Assembly (NCBI GenBank): GCA_034008185.1 | Contig: CM067082.1 | Location: 124,683,988 to 124,747,987 of the forward strand | Length of the DNA stretch: 64,000 nucleotides | Direction: 5' to 3' | Source of the DNA: Gorsachius magnificus | Taxonomy: Eukaryota > Chordata > Aves > Pelecaniformes > Ardeidae | Position numbers and translations under genes: made by a program | Shown: positions 1 to 12,400 of the stretch, piece by piece | Layout of the letters: every line of letters begins with the position of its first letter | Numbering within the stretch: position 1 is the stretch's first letter | The notes under the pieces: model-generated | Told to the model about the DNA's origin: nothing | Seen by the model: the letters and a program-made list of their open reading frames with translations, nothing else | Databases searched by the model: none

Positions 1-3000
1 AAAATGCAGATTGACTCTGCCCCATAAAACACAATTTTGTATGGTGTGCATTCCTTGTTAAGTGAAGGGAGCAACAGTAAACTTGCCCAAGAGACTACCC
101 CTCTATTGCAGCTCGTGCACTTCTGTGGCCGCTGTGAACCTTCTACATCAGCTTCCCATGTTTAAAACAGTTCACTTCATAAAATAGTTTGGCACTTCTT
201 ACTCATTTCAAAAGCTAACCCACCCATCAGCTTCGGCAAATGCAATGATTGCTCACAGGTCAAGCAGCCTCCAGGTATTACAAAAATATCATTGCTGGTT
301 GCGTTAATAATCAGTCTGTCCTTGTGCAGGGGAGATGAATTCCCTTTTAAAATAACTTCGATAGGAGTTGTTTGATTGAAGGGAGTTTATAGAGCAAGAC
401 ATAGGTATGTTTTCAAAGAGAAGAGAACAAATCATATGTGACAGACGTCAGTCATGTTACTTAATGCACTACTGGAAACACACTTGAATGCTGCAGGATA
501 ATGGTTTTATAAATATATCTAGAAGAACACTAAGCAGAGCATGCGTAATGGGCTCACAGACAGCCATTCAAATAGATGTAACAAGTAATCAGGGTTGTAA
601 AGTAAGTTTTCAGTGCAACATGGCTTATCACCTGGAGGGTGAGGACATACATCTAGTTACTTATCTTCTTTATTTCCTGCTTGCTTGTCAAGCAGTTTGT
701 TTTGGGGAAAAGCTTGTGAGAATGCTGACAAACCTGGGACAATCTAACAGGCCCTACACTCAGGCATCTTCCAGTAGCAGCGCAGAGAAGTAGACAACAA
801 ACATAAGACAAGGCCTAGAATTATTTCCTTTGTACCTTACCACGCTCTCAGTTTTATTTTGTGGAACTTCTGCCACCAGAGCCTCATGCCTTATTCATTT
901 TTTCCATCATGCCAGGTATAATCCACCACAACCAGGTTCTGCTCATTTTAAATCAACTTTGCTTTACCCAAGAAGCCATTCCTGTCTCTCTTCCTCCACC
1001 ACTGTACTCATGCCACAGCACCCAAAATGTTGAACACTGAGGCAAATGCTAGTGCTTTCTGAGCTGGTAGAGGGAAGACCACAGTGATACAAATACCTGT
1101 CTTTTACATATAATATGGCACTGGCAGCAATAGAGAGGGAGAGGATGTAGCAGCAGCTGCTTGCCAGAGAGAACCAATTTCTGGAAAAGGCAAAAGTAAA
1201 CCAGGCAACATCTCACATCACCTTCTGCGAATGAGAACATTTGCAGGTTGCCAACCTCTAGATCTATTTTAACCACTTGAGGCTTTGAATGGATATTTGA
1301 TTCTTTTTTGGACAGACATCTAATAAACTAGTACTGAAATGTATTTGGTCAATTAGGGAGAGATTTAAGACGGATACTAAGAACTGTTTATCTGATGTTT
1401 TTATTCCCCAGTGATTGTACAGATCTATTATGGCCCTTCAGAGGAAGCAGTAGCAAGAAATGCAATATCAGTTTATCAGCGGAGATATCAGCAGTGCTCA
1501 GATAAAGTCCTTGTGTCCAATAGTCTATAGACACACACTCTTGTAATGACTTTTGCAAGGTGAATTCATGCAAAAGCTTTATTCTCAGACTGTGTCAGTA
1601 ACACACTAACCACAGAGGATAACTGGGGTTTTTTTTACTTTGGATGTGTATGAGAAAAAAAATAAGATTGCCAAATTTGCTCTCCATTTTCCAGACAACA
1701 CTTCTGTGTATAATTCACTGAATGGCTTCAGGTTGTCAAATATAAAATGAAAGAAGTATTCCTTCTACTTTGATTAGAAATGCTTAACTAAAGGCAAAAG
1801 CATCAAGGCAGAGCATAGCTAGCTGTTCATTAAGTGCTCCATAAAATAGCTTTCAAAAATGAATGTCCATGTGGAATTCTTATTACAGCCACAAGCAGAG
1901 CTCTGTTTGCTATTCATATGCTTCCCATAACACAACTGTAAAAAACCCAAACCCTTAAAACTTAGCAGGTGCTAGAACAGACAGCATAGTGTGCCTGGAT
2001 TATGATCCGGGTTTAAAGATTGCAGGTAATAGAAGAGACCTGCTGGACCACTGGTTTCAGTCATAGCAAATCATCTTATGACATTATTTTCATAAGCATC
2101 TTGGAGGTATTGAAGTACAATTACATCACAGTAAACTCCTCTTTTCTCATCACGCAGACTGTAACTCATAGGGTGAAGCTTCTCCGGGGGCTGTGTAGTG
2201 AATGAAGCTGTTGTCAACCAGAGCCTTGCCTGGCATGCTGGAGAAGCTGGAAAAGGCACACTGGGGAGCCAAAAGAGCGTAGGAAGAACAAGGCAGAGCC
2301 ATGGTTAAGAAAGTCACTGCTGAAGAACAGTATTTTTTCTGTGATGTTGTTCAAGTTTCAGAAATCAACGTCACCTTTTGGACAATGCCTGGAGAACCTG
2401 AGAATTAGTTCCATTTATTAGCTTCTGTTATGCCAGCTACAAAACACAGTTCTACAGCTGTAAAGTTGCATGTGTCTTTGGGATTTCCTGCTCTCCACAG
2501 GCTGTATTTCACCAACCACTAAATTTGTGTAGGACTAGTGGAATTTTACTGCCCAGCAGCCATAAAGTGTTTTATTGCATGTGCAGTTTTACACACACAA
2601 ACTCCAGAGAAGTTAATCAATATCTACCATTTAAAAAATTAAATTATTTGGAAATCCAGATAAAATTGATGGTCCCTGCTACTTCCAATAAGTTAAATTC
2701 CACTAGATTTCATAGACATGATGTCCATTCCTTTCCGCCTGTACACGCTGCTCTGTCTTTCCCTAGTGTCAACAAAATATAGCAACAACAAGATAAAGAG
2801 AAAACTTGGCGAGTTTCTTGGATCTGCTGCATTTGCTACAGGTTTACTGCCCAGAATGGAAGATCTTCATTCATGAGATATATGAGGTCTTCCCCCTCCT
2901 GCCAAGTTAGATCCACATCCCAAGCCCACTGAAATTAATGGAACAAGCCCTGTTGGTTTTAAATAGGCTTTGAGTAGGGGGTCTCACTGTTTGTTTACGG

Positions 3001-5694
3001 GCTGGGTTTATTCTGCTTTTCTTGATTGTATCGCTACATAACTCCTTGGAATAATATGAGCAATTTTTACCATTCCACTGCTCTCAACATTTCCTCAAAT
3101 TCGAATGCATTTGATACAAATGCAGCTATATATTTTTACCTCCATTTAATGTTTTCCCTCTGCATTTGAACAGACCACTTTGTCGAGTCAGTGAATTTGG
3201 TACAACGAGGAGACAATTTGTTACCTCCTTCTGGGGTCCCCAAAGACATCAATTAACTCAAAGCACGAGTTCTGACAGCACAAACAGGAAGAGTTAACCC
3301 CCCACAGTTATTCTTTATATTAGTCAATCCACCCTCCTCATTCCCTCTGTCCCTCTTCATTTTCCTTTCTAATGAACAGGGACAGATACCTCTTTCTACT
3401 GAGATACTTCCACTACAATGACAATTCGCTGGCTCTCCCCAGGTGATTTACTTTTCAAGCAGTGCCCACTTATTGATCTCTTCTGTGACAAATTTCAACA
3501 CATGCACAGTCCTGGCAAACATTTCTGGAGATGAATCCTTCCTGCTGTTCAAAGAGGAGGATTATTTTTATGTCATATGTTTCAATAAACAGTTCCTGGT
3601 ATAGAATCACTTTCAATAAACTGTGTAAGAATTCAGCTACTAAAGAGTTATTAAGAAGTACACCTGAAATTCTTGCCTTTACTAACACTTATATATATTT
3701 ATAAAGTTTAATCTGCATTGATATTCTTCCAAAATTTGGCTCTGGAGAGATTTTTTTGTCCTTTTTTTTTTGTAAAAAAAAGTGTTGCTATCTGATAAGG
3801 GTATCTAATGCCTTAGAACTATTTCAGTTCAAAAACTGACAGCAAATATGAAGATATTTTGTAGTTCACAACTAAATGGCAGACAAAAATTGCTTTACAA
3901 GGAACCCACCTGTGATGAAACAACTAGCAAAAAAGACACATTCGGTCCCTTCATTTACATGCACTAAAAGTTCTTGCCAGTTTGCCCTGACCAAGTTGCA
4001 GAAAAGAATGCCTTAGGAAACACATTGTTATAGCAGTGTTAGGTATGAGAAGTATTAGGGCCATGTACTGAAAATACAGCTGAAAATAAAACATTATTTA
4101 GCCTCAGAAAACCACCACCAGTCACATTTTATATTTTTTCTTTATCAGGCAGTGGCTAGTGATTTTACATAGTCAGGCACTGCAAGCCCTGGTATAGACC
4201 TCTATCTCCACAGTGGCACTGAACGCTGCTAATCCCCAATTTCTGCTGCAAATACATAACCTGAAATACAGCCTTTTTCAAAATAGCTGATACACAGCTC
4301 TGGGGTTTTTTAATCAAGAGGAAATCTTCCACAAATTGCTCCTGAAATTTTTCTGATGGCATCACCTCCTCCTTCTTCCTGGAAACCCCAAGCCCTTGAT
4401 AGCCAGACCTTACTTCATGGCACCTAGCTGCCAGAATGAGAAGTATCCCTTAAATCAATTTTCAGCAGGAACAAAGTATGCAAACTGGGTGCAATATTGT
4501 TTTTTCCATTGCTTTCTGCATGAGTGTATCTTGTGTTGCCACTGACTGATCATAAACCATGGTCTTCCTAAAAACAAAATTGTCGTTTCCCAGTAAAAAG
4601 CATTCAGAAAGTGATGCCTGCTGCTGCGCCAGCTCTCCATGGTCTCTATTTCTTTGCTTTCAAACACTCCTCATCTTACTCTTCAGCAGCCTCTCCTTTC
4701 AATGCTTGCCCCTCGCTTCAAGCCACAGGCTGACCTTCCCCATCATGCTTAGTCTCACTTAGCTCCGTAAGTTTCTTCCAATTTAGCAAGTCTCAGTAAG
4801 TAAGTACATCTTCCTCTTTTGAGTAGTCAAGCTAAATCAGTAGATCATCTCACACAGCAAGGCTGGGAGAAATTTTTTCACACCTAATATAATTCCTCTG
4901 CAAAGTTAGCCTAGACCCAGGGATGGTCCTTAAATCTGTAGGTAATTCATCCTCATGATTAGCCAAGAAAAACACAACCCCACTCCCAAAAAAACCCCAA
5001 ATACTACCATGGCTATTTTCTCTAGGTAGCAACAGGCTTAAACTTAATGATTGACTAAAATAAACTTCTTCCTTGAGAAGAAAAGTTAAAATTAGCTGAA
5101 ATTAAAACTAGTTCTTTATGTCAGGGTTGTTGGGTTTTTTTTAAGATTGGGTTAATTTTATTAAGATTGGGTTTTATCTTAATTTAAATTGTTAAGAAAC
5201 TTCACCCATTTAAAGCAGTTCCCCCTGATCTGCAGACCTCGTTTAAAAATCAAAAGAATGCAACAATCTGGCAGCTAGAGCAATATAAACCATGGCAGAT
5301 TTTTACCCTTCACCCACCCCATTTGTATTGTATCTGTATTTGCCTTTAAATCATTACTAACATTTTCCATTTGCATTTCTGTTTATGTTTCTAGGTTACT
5401 ACTGGTAGAATACTTGACTGGCAGGTGCTTATAAAGCTTTCTTATAAAGCTTATAAAGTTGGGTAAGTTCTGGGCGACATCTGCTTTTATTCAAAGCAAA
5501 AAAAACTAGTGCAGAATTTTGGTTCAAAGCTTAGTTTTCATATTAATTCTCAATGCCTAATCTTAAGAGTTACCTGAAACTTTAAAGTCTTCAACTACAG
5601 CATTCCTTAAGTTCATAAAATTAAAACTTTTTACATCTTAAGGGAAACTTGCACAAATGTCCCTGCCTGTGTAATAGAGCCTCTCAGTTCCTAT
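1..5694. other. Intergenic AT-rich DNA, no gene recognised
   Basis: No open frame here shows a recognisable domain, codon pattern or splice context; all are short and overlap other frames. No clear interspersed repeat was recognised. A short local duplication of a TAAGATTGGGTT unit lies at about 5,143-5,175, and a CTTATAAAGCT-like unit recurs at about 5,428-5,458. The sequence at about 2,930-2,960 (CACTGAAATTAATGGAAC) resembles a motif frequent in very old sauropsid repeats, but it is too short to call. Confidence 0.6.
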
Positions 5695-6953
5695 TGCCAG
5701 GGCTATGACTTTATCGGCATCACGGAGATGTGATGGGATGGCTCCTATGACTGGCATGCTGGAATGGAAGAATACAGGCTCTTTAGGAAGGACAGGCAGG
5801 AGAGATGAGGAGGGGGTGTCACCCCCTCTATGTCAATGACCAGCTGGAGCGCATGGAGCTCCGCCTGGGGATGGATGAGGAGCTGACAGAGAGCATATGG
5901 GTCAGGATTAAAGGGAAGGCAGGGGACAGGTGCCATTATAGTGGGTGTCTGCTACAGGCCACCCAACCAGGAAGACCAAGCAGACAAGTCCCTCTATAGA
6001 CAGATAGGAGCAGCCTCACTTTCACAAGCTCCAGTCCTCATGGGGGATTTCAACCACCCCAAATATCTGTTGGAGGGACAACACAGCAGGGCATAAGCAA
6101 TCCAGGAGGTTCCTGGAATGCTTTGATGATAACTTCCAAGTGATAGAGGAGCCAATGAGGAGAGGTACTATGCTGGACCTTGTTCTCACCAACAAGGAGG
6201 GGCTGGTAGGGAGTGTGAGGCTCAAGGGCAGCCTTGGCTGCAGCAACCATGAAATGGTGGAATACAAGAACCTTAGGGCATCCAGGATGGTGCACAACAA
6301 GCTCACTACCCTAGACTTCAGGTGAGCAGACTTTGGCCTCTTCAGGGATTGCTTGGTAGAGTATCATGGGATAAAGCACTAGAGGGAAGAGAGGCCCAAG
6401 AAAGCTGGTTAATATTCAAGGATGAATTCATCCAAGCTCAGGAGCAATGCATCCCAACAAAGAGGAAGTCAGGCAAAAATGCCAGGAGGCCTGCATGGAT
6501 AAACAAGGAGCTCCTGGACAAATTCAAACACAAAAAGGAAGCCTACAGAGGGTGGAAAGAAGGGCAGGTGGCCTGGAAAGAATACAGAGAACTTGTCCAA
6601 GCAGCCAGGGGTCAGGTTAGGAAAGACAAAGCCCTGACAGAATTAAATCTGGCCAGGGATGTCAAGGGCAAGAAGAAAAGCTTCTGTAGGTGCATCGGTG
6701 GTAAAAGGAGATTAGGGAAAATGTGGGCCCTCTCCAGGAGGAAATGGGAGACCTGGTTACCCAGGATATTGAGAAGTCTGAGGTATTCAATGACTTTTTC
6801 ACCTCAGTTTTGACCAGCAAGTGCTCAAGCCACACCACCCAAGTCACAGAAGGCACTGGGACTGGGAGAATGAAGGAGAAGATCAGGTTCAAGACCATCT
6901 AAGGAACCTTTAATCTAAGGCCCTTTCAAACCCAAACCATTCTATGATTCTAG
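5695..6953 (+). mobile_element. CR1 LINE, internally deleted copy (endonuclease + linker + 3' tail)
   Basis: This is a decayed chicken-repeat-1 (CR1) non-LTR retrotransposon on the + strand. The translated pieces read like CR1 ORF2. The start of the endonuclease domain is at about 5,710 (the usual TETWWDGSHDW motif appears here as TEM-stop-WDGSYDW). It is followed by EYRLFRKDRQERRGGGV near 5,765-5,820 and a GDFNHP catalytic-loop motif near 6,040-6,055. The linker region follows (DLVLTNKEG, then GCSNHEMVEY at 6,175-6,265), and the 163-codon frame 6,322-6,813 carries [19 protein letters not shown]. Stops and frameshifts separate these pieces. After about 6,840 the sequence jumps straight to a CR1 3' end, finishing in CCATTCTATGATTCTAG (6,937-6,953). 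The whole reverse-transcriptase domain is therefore missing, so the copy cannot move on its own. Confidence 0.9.
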
Positions 6954-8910
6954 GACAATGTTATTTAAGGAGAAAGACAGTCAGGAGGCTTTCAGAAGAC
7001 CAAAGGTTTCTGCCCAGTGCATGCCACAATGGGAGCAGAAAGTAAAAGTGGAGCTGTACTTTCTCCCACACCTATTTTACAGCCTGAGCCTCTGTGCGTG
7101 ACACGTCCTTTTGCAACACCCCTTGTTGTTACAGCCTGCAAATGGCAGTGGGCCACAGCTCCCTCCAAATTTCACATTTTCCACTGAACTGAGTGGTAAA
7201 ATTTCCGAGCCAGTGCCAGCATCCATTCAAATGTGCTGACAATGCTGTCCAGTAACACTCACACCAACCTACCCAGGCCATTCGTAAGCAACCACAGGCA
7301 ACGATCACAGTAACAGTCACTGAAGGAATTAAGGAAAGCAGGTGAAAAGCACTCAGAGGGGGAATTGCACACATTTGAATGCGATTGGATCTCAGGAAAT
7401 CCAGTTTGGACACATCTGCGTTTGAACTTTATGTGACCTCTGTGGTCTATCTCCCTTAGGTGGGAAGGTCCCAGAAGAGATGGAGAGATCATACTTCCTT
7501 CTTCCTGTCACTCCAGGAGCAACACATGACTCATTTCTCTGGTGCTTTGCCTTCAGCACTTCTGACCTCCACTGCAACAAAATGCTGGAAGAATTCAGCA
7601 AGTTTTACTGAACTTAAAAAAGTTTAATATTTGGGTATAGGCTCAGGAGGATTCTGTGCTTGTCCAAACCTGATTCCCTCCCCTGAAGTGTTCACAAACA
7701 CTCTGATGGTACACGTACAGCCAGGTAAGCTTTGCATTGCAACAGTCAAAATAAAGCACAGCTAAGGAGCTGAGCGAAACTTACCCTCGAGTGTACTGTG
7801 TAATTGAAGCAAACATTTTACACATTCTCTCTCCCTCATCATTTAAACAAAATAATGTTTTGGGGTGAAAAACATCCACACATCAAACCGTAACAGGCTA
7901 TAAGGGCACTTCCCAGCAGCTGAGATACGTAACGCTAACGAGAATGTGGATAAAGAGGAGCCGTGCCGCCGTGGCTTTCCCCACCACCTTGTGACAGCAG
8001 ACAATCCCCTGGACCCAGGGTTCAGCTTGTGCCTGCAAGAAAAGCGCAGGAAGGGAGAAGTGGCAGTGCTGTGGGAGAGAGGCAACAATACAGGAATGGG
8101 GAGAGAGTGGGAGGGTGATGGCAAAGGCCCAAGGGATGGTGGGAGTGGGAATGGAAATGGAAATGAGGGAGAGAAGAAAGCAATAGCCAGGAGGTCCACA
8201 TAAAGCAGGTTGTGAATTACAGGGCTACGCATGGTAAGCCATCTGTCACTTTTCCTCAGGCAAGGATACTGTTTTGGTAGTGAGATGGATAATACTTGGC
8301 TGTACTTTTGTTTCCACAGTAAGCATTCCCTTACTCCAAGAGTGACCCAATTTTAGTTGGGACAAGCCACGCTGCCTTTAAAGATGCATGGGAGGGCCAT
8401 ATGCTTTGATCAAAGCCATCTATACTACCAAAATCACAAAGAAGATGTCAAATCACATCACAAGACATGCAAACTGCCTGTCACAGTCCAGTCAGCACAT
8501 TTGTTCTCCAGCCCTGACAGTCACAGGCTCATCACATGATGGGCTAAGTCTCTGAAAAAGCAGTATCTTTTGATTTGTCAGTCTATCTCCCTCTCCATCT
8601 AAGGGCATGACTTTGGTGGTCATATATCCTACAGCTTAGATATTTGCTAAAATTTATCCTCCTTAATTTTTTCATCTTATGGAGCCAACTTTCTTTTCTG
8701 GTATTTGTGTTGCTGTAGCTCAGAAGAGCCGCAGCCAAGGATGAGAATCCCCCTGCTACTGATGGTCTCCAAACCCAACTGAAAAGTGAACTCCTGCCCC
8801 AAAAAGCAAACAGTGTAGATATGAATGTATCCCCTTTTTTGGGAGCATTTGACTGGCCACGCAGAGAGATCTAAGTTTGCTTTTTCTTTTTTTTTCTTTT
8901 TTTTTTTAAA
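6954..8910. other. Intergenic, no gene; purine-rich tract
   Basis: No coding sequence was recognised. A strongly purine-rich stretch (GGGAATGG and GAAATGGAAATG type repeats) lies at about 8,041-8,185 and accounts for the long but compositionally biased open frames on both strands there. Nothing else stands out. Confidence 0.55.
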
Positions 8911-9312
8911 TGAGAGTTTATGTTGGAAGGCACCCCAGGAGGAGGCCATTGGGTCCAAGCACTGCTCAAAGCAAGGCTATCTCTAAAGCTAGATTTGGTT
9001 TCCTAGCTGAGTTTTTAATAATCTCCAAGGATGGAGATTGCACAGCCTTTCTGGGCAACCTGTTCCAGTGCTAAATCAATCTCCTTACGAAGAACCCCTA
9101 TTCTTCACAGTAATTTCCCTTGTTTCAACTTGGGTCCACTGCTTCTTGTTCTTCTGCTGTGCACCTCAGGAAGAGTCTGGCTTCCTCTATACTATAACTA
9201 ACCATAGGGGATGAAGACAGAAAATGGATCTCTCCTTAGCCATCTCTTCTCTAGGCTGAAGAAACCCAGCTCTCTCAGCCTTCTCTCATACGTCATCTGC
9301 TCAGTCCAAATG
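8911..9312 (-). mobile_element. CR1 LINE 3' fragment
   Basis: Read on the minus strand this is the familiar 3' part of avian CR1. On the plus strand it shows the reverse complement landmarks in order: GTTGGAAGGCACC...CATTGGGTCCAAGC, then CTCCAAGGATGGAGATTGCACAGCC, TGGGCAACCTGTTCCAGTGCT, AGGAAGAGTCTGGCTTCC, and CTAGGCTGAAGAAACCC...CTCTCTCAGCCTTCTCTCATA. It is diverged and 5'-truncated, as most CR1 copies are. No coding capacity remains. Confidence 0.9.
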
Positions 9313-11779
9313 TTTGCATTTTCCTGAACTGTCAAGCCTTAATGGAATATTTTCACTGTTTGCAATTATGGGTTCCAGTAGATGGCTCACAGTGGGTAAG
9401 CCTGCCAAAGAGACAGCAGGCAACCAAACTCTGGCAAGGCCCTAAGTAGCCCACTCTCTAGTGGGGCCAGGGTTTCACTCTTGATAGCTATCACACAGTT
9501 TGTTTTACGAGGAAGGCCAGTACCTAGGCCTTTTTGTTTTCTGGCACAAATCTTTTCCCAGACCTTTCTATCACAGAAGTTTATCTTGATTAACCAGGAA
9601 GGGCACTGATTTAAAATCTCTACATTCAAAATCTGGCTGTCACTTGCACTCCTGTTGTTGCTACAGTATTTGCAGTGGCTTATTCCTCAACACTATTTTA
9701 TGATTTGATCTTGCCCTCAGAATATGCAATACTGCACCCAGGCAAGTACCTTGGAAAAAATCAATTACTACACATGCATGCACACTCAGTAGCTTTTCTT
9801 TTGATGATACACCACGCTGCAGATTGCATATACAAGGGCAGATTGAGCTTTTAAGATACAAAAACATAAAAGCACTTAGAGGTCTTCACTGTTTAACAGA
9901 CACAGTCTAATCTCTTCCTCTCTGACAGTCAGGCTTCGGAGTTCGCTGTGTGTGCATACAGATACAGGGTAATGAACAGATATTTATTCTACACAGAATT
10001 CAAAAGCCTAGTGGAAAATTCTCCTATTTCTACTGTGTGAAATTCCAGATATCTTGCTGCAGTAAAATAAATTGTTACCCTATATAACACTGCAGCTATT
10101 CTAACTAACATCCTCTCCCAAAAGTGGACTGTGCTTCTTTCGTTACATGCCATTTACAGTCTTGCTTATGAAACATGTGCCCTTTCCAGGCCTTTTTTTC
10201 TTTAAAGATAACGCCATAGTGCAACAAAATGTTAGACTATTCACTGCTCAATTTGAAACATTTCTCTTCTACAATAACTAATTTTGGTCTCTTAATCAAA
10301 CAAGAGAGTGCATTTTATCATTTAATTTATTCTCACTGCTTGAAATGAGCCAGCTGCATAATGGGAAGTTTGTTGACTTCCATCTAAATTCTTATCTTTA
10401 TTAGATCGCTAGTATTATTATAACAAATAAACAACTTAATAAACACACAAAATGCTTATCTAAATGTAGCTAGTGAGAGTTATTGAACCAGATAATTTAC
10501 CCTTAATTTTCTGAAAAAGATAAAACTATGCTATCTCTCTTAGGTCACCAGGGAAATTAACTCCTCAGCTATCAAATCTCTTGCAAAGTCCACTCCCACT
10601 GAATGGGTACTTGTACCTCCTTTGATTATCTCCCTTCTATAGATACCTAGAACGACCATTCAACGACCTTTCTATTAATTCTACTTTGGGCATATGAGAA
10701 AGATAGAGCACTATTTTCTTCTGCCCACTTTCAGTTGTCCTTTACACAGGAAAAGAACTTAAAGTCCTATAAATATTTTAGGTTTTCTCAGAACTTTGAT
10801 TTCACCACTGTCAAGCATAGAGAAGCAAATAGGTCTCCTTTTGCACCATTGTGGACAGGGTTAGGGATTCAGAGTCAGCAGCTCAGCAGCTCTAACTGCT
10901 CCATCCCAGACAGATGAGACATGTCAAGGGCCCAGATTGTTTCAGAGTGATCCTGGTGATGCAAAGCACTGCTGTTCTGCAGGGAGGTCTCCATTTCCCC
11001 TTCTGAAACCTCCCAGCCGTATAATGCATCTTCTCATAAAGGTTTTCAGCATCAGGCAAAGTCATTCCCACTTGCATTGCAATGTCCAGGTCTCCATTTA
11101 AAGGGCTTTAGGTTCTTTAAACAAATTGTTTTAGTTTTGAGAACAATCCATACAGCCCTGCCAGCCTGAGGTTCATCTTCAGAGCCAGCCCACAAATCAG
11201 CAAGAATAAGATGGCAGCAATTCTCTCCAGAAATAGTCGTAATTCACACTACTCAGGAAAGACATTCAAAACTTTTCATGTTGCTGAATAATTGTCTTTA
11301 GATATTAGTGCATTTGACTAAATCCTGGAACTTCTACCCTGCAAATATTTCCTCTCTCTTATATATTTAAAATAGAAAGATCCAGCACCAACTGCCTAAT
11401 CAAAGATATTTCTGAATTTGCATTTCATAAGAACAAATGTTTAAAATTCCTAAAGAAAATTGATTTTTTTCCAGGAATAAATTTCATGCAAATGCAATTG
11501 TTTGTAAACAAACACATTTTTACACCGACCAAGAAGCATGAGATGAGATGCCGCTAGCACCAGAAGTGAAACAGCCACAAACTAGATAGTGTGCGCTTGA
11601 TTAAAAAATTAGAACCCAATCTCTATCAGAATACGCCTAAGGCTTATTCACCACTCACTCATTCACTTACTACATAATGCAACACAAATAAAATCAAGGA
11701 ACTCAGAAAGTATATCTAGTTCATTAGCAGCAATATTTCAAATTTTATATATTTAAAATCTTCAGAGCCTGCCTGTAAA
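9313..11779. other. Intergenic, no gene recognised
   Basis: AT-rich single-copy-looking sequence. Only short chance open frames are present, and no RNA gene or repeat was recognised. Confidence 0.5.
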
Positions 11780-12400
11780 TCAGATGCTTCTACACTGAGG
11801 GCAAACATCCCTGGAGGTGTTGTTAACTTAAGCAGCTCATCTGAAGCACGCAGATTTGTCTTTGTTTAAAAACAACATTAGCATTAATGGTCTTTTAGAT
11901 TAAAATTAAACCTCGATTCTCTGCTCAGATTTCTAAGCATTAAGCACAGTTAAAACATTCCGATGATCCACCTTAAAACATGAGCACTCAAATGTCTTTG
12001 AAAATGTAAGAAAGACTTCTCCGGTGTTCCTGCCTTTCTATGGGTCACCTCTCGCCTTTTGGTCCGTCCTGTCAGGGAGTCAATGGAGTTTAATGCTAAA
12101 ATGGCTGCATTCATCTTGAGCTGCATATGGGCTGGCAGGGGAGGGAAGCATCAGGCTCGGTTTCTGAAATCACCTAGAGAATGCACTTAGCTTGAAACTC
12201 GTGTTGTTTAACAAAAGCAGAGTTGTAGGACTTTGGCTTTTAACTGCAGTGAGATTAGTCACAGGTGTGAAGTCAAATTCTTTGGTAAAACTGTGGCCTT
12301 AACTAGCTTTTCTAATGTGTACATAGTTAATTCACTTTAAACTCTCCCATGCTGGTTTATCTACCCTATAAATTAAAAAAACAGTCTTTATATTTGGCAC
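11780..12400. promoter_or_regulatory. Candidate conserved non-coding element
   Basis: Repeat-free, non-coding block of complex sequence with many AT-rich factor-type motifs: ATTAAT at 11,883, TTAACTTAAG near 11,823, TCACAGGTGTGA-type sequence near 12,260, and TTAATTC near 12,328. It has the texture of a vertebrate distal enhancer, but no alignment was possible. The call rests only on composition and the absence of repeats. Conservation is inferred, not seen. Confidence 0.25.

Noticed and set aside
6322..6813. 163-codon frame as a host gene
   Set aside because: It is the CR1 ORF2 linker region ([21 protein letters not shown] text).
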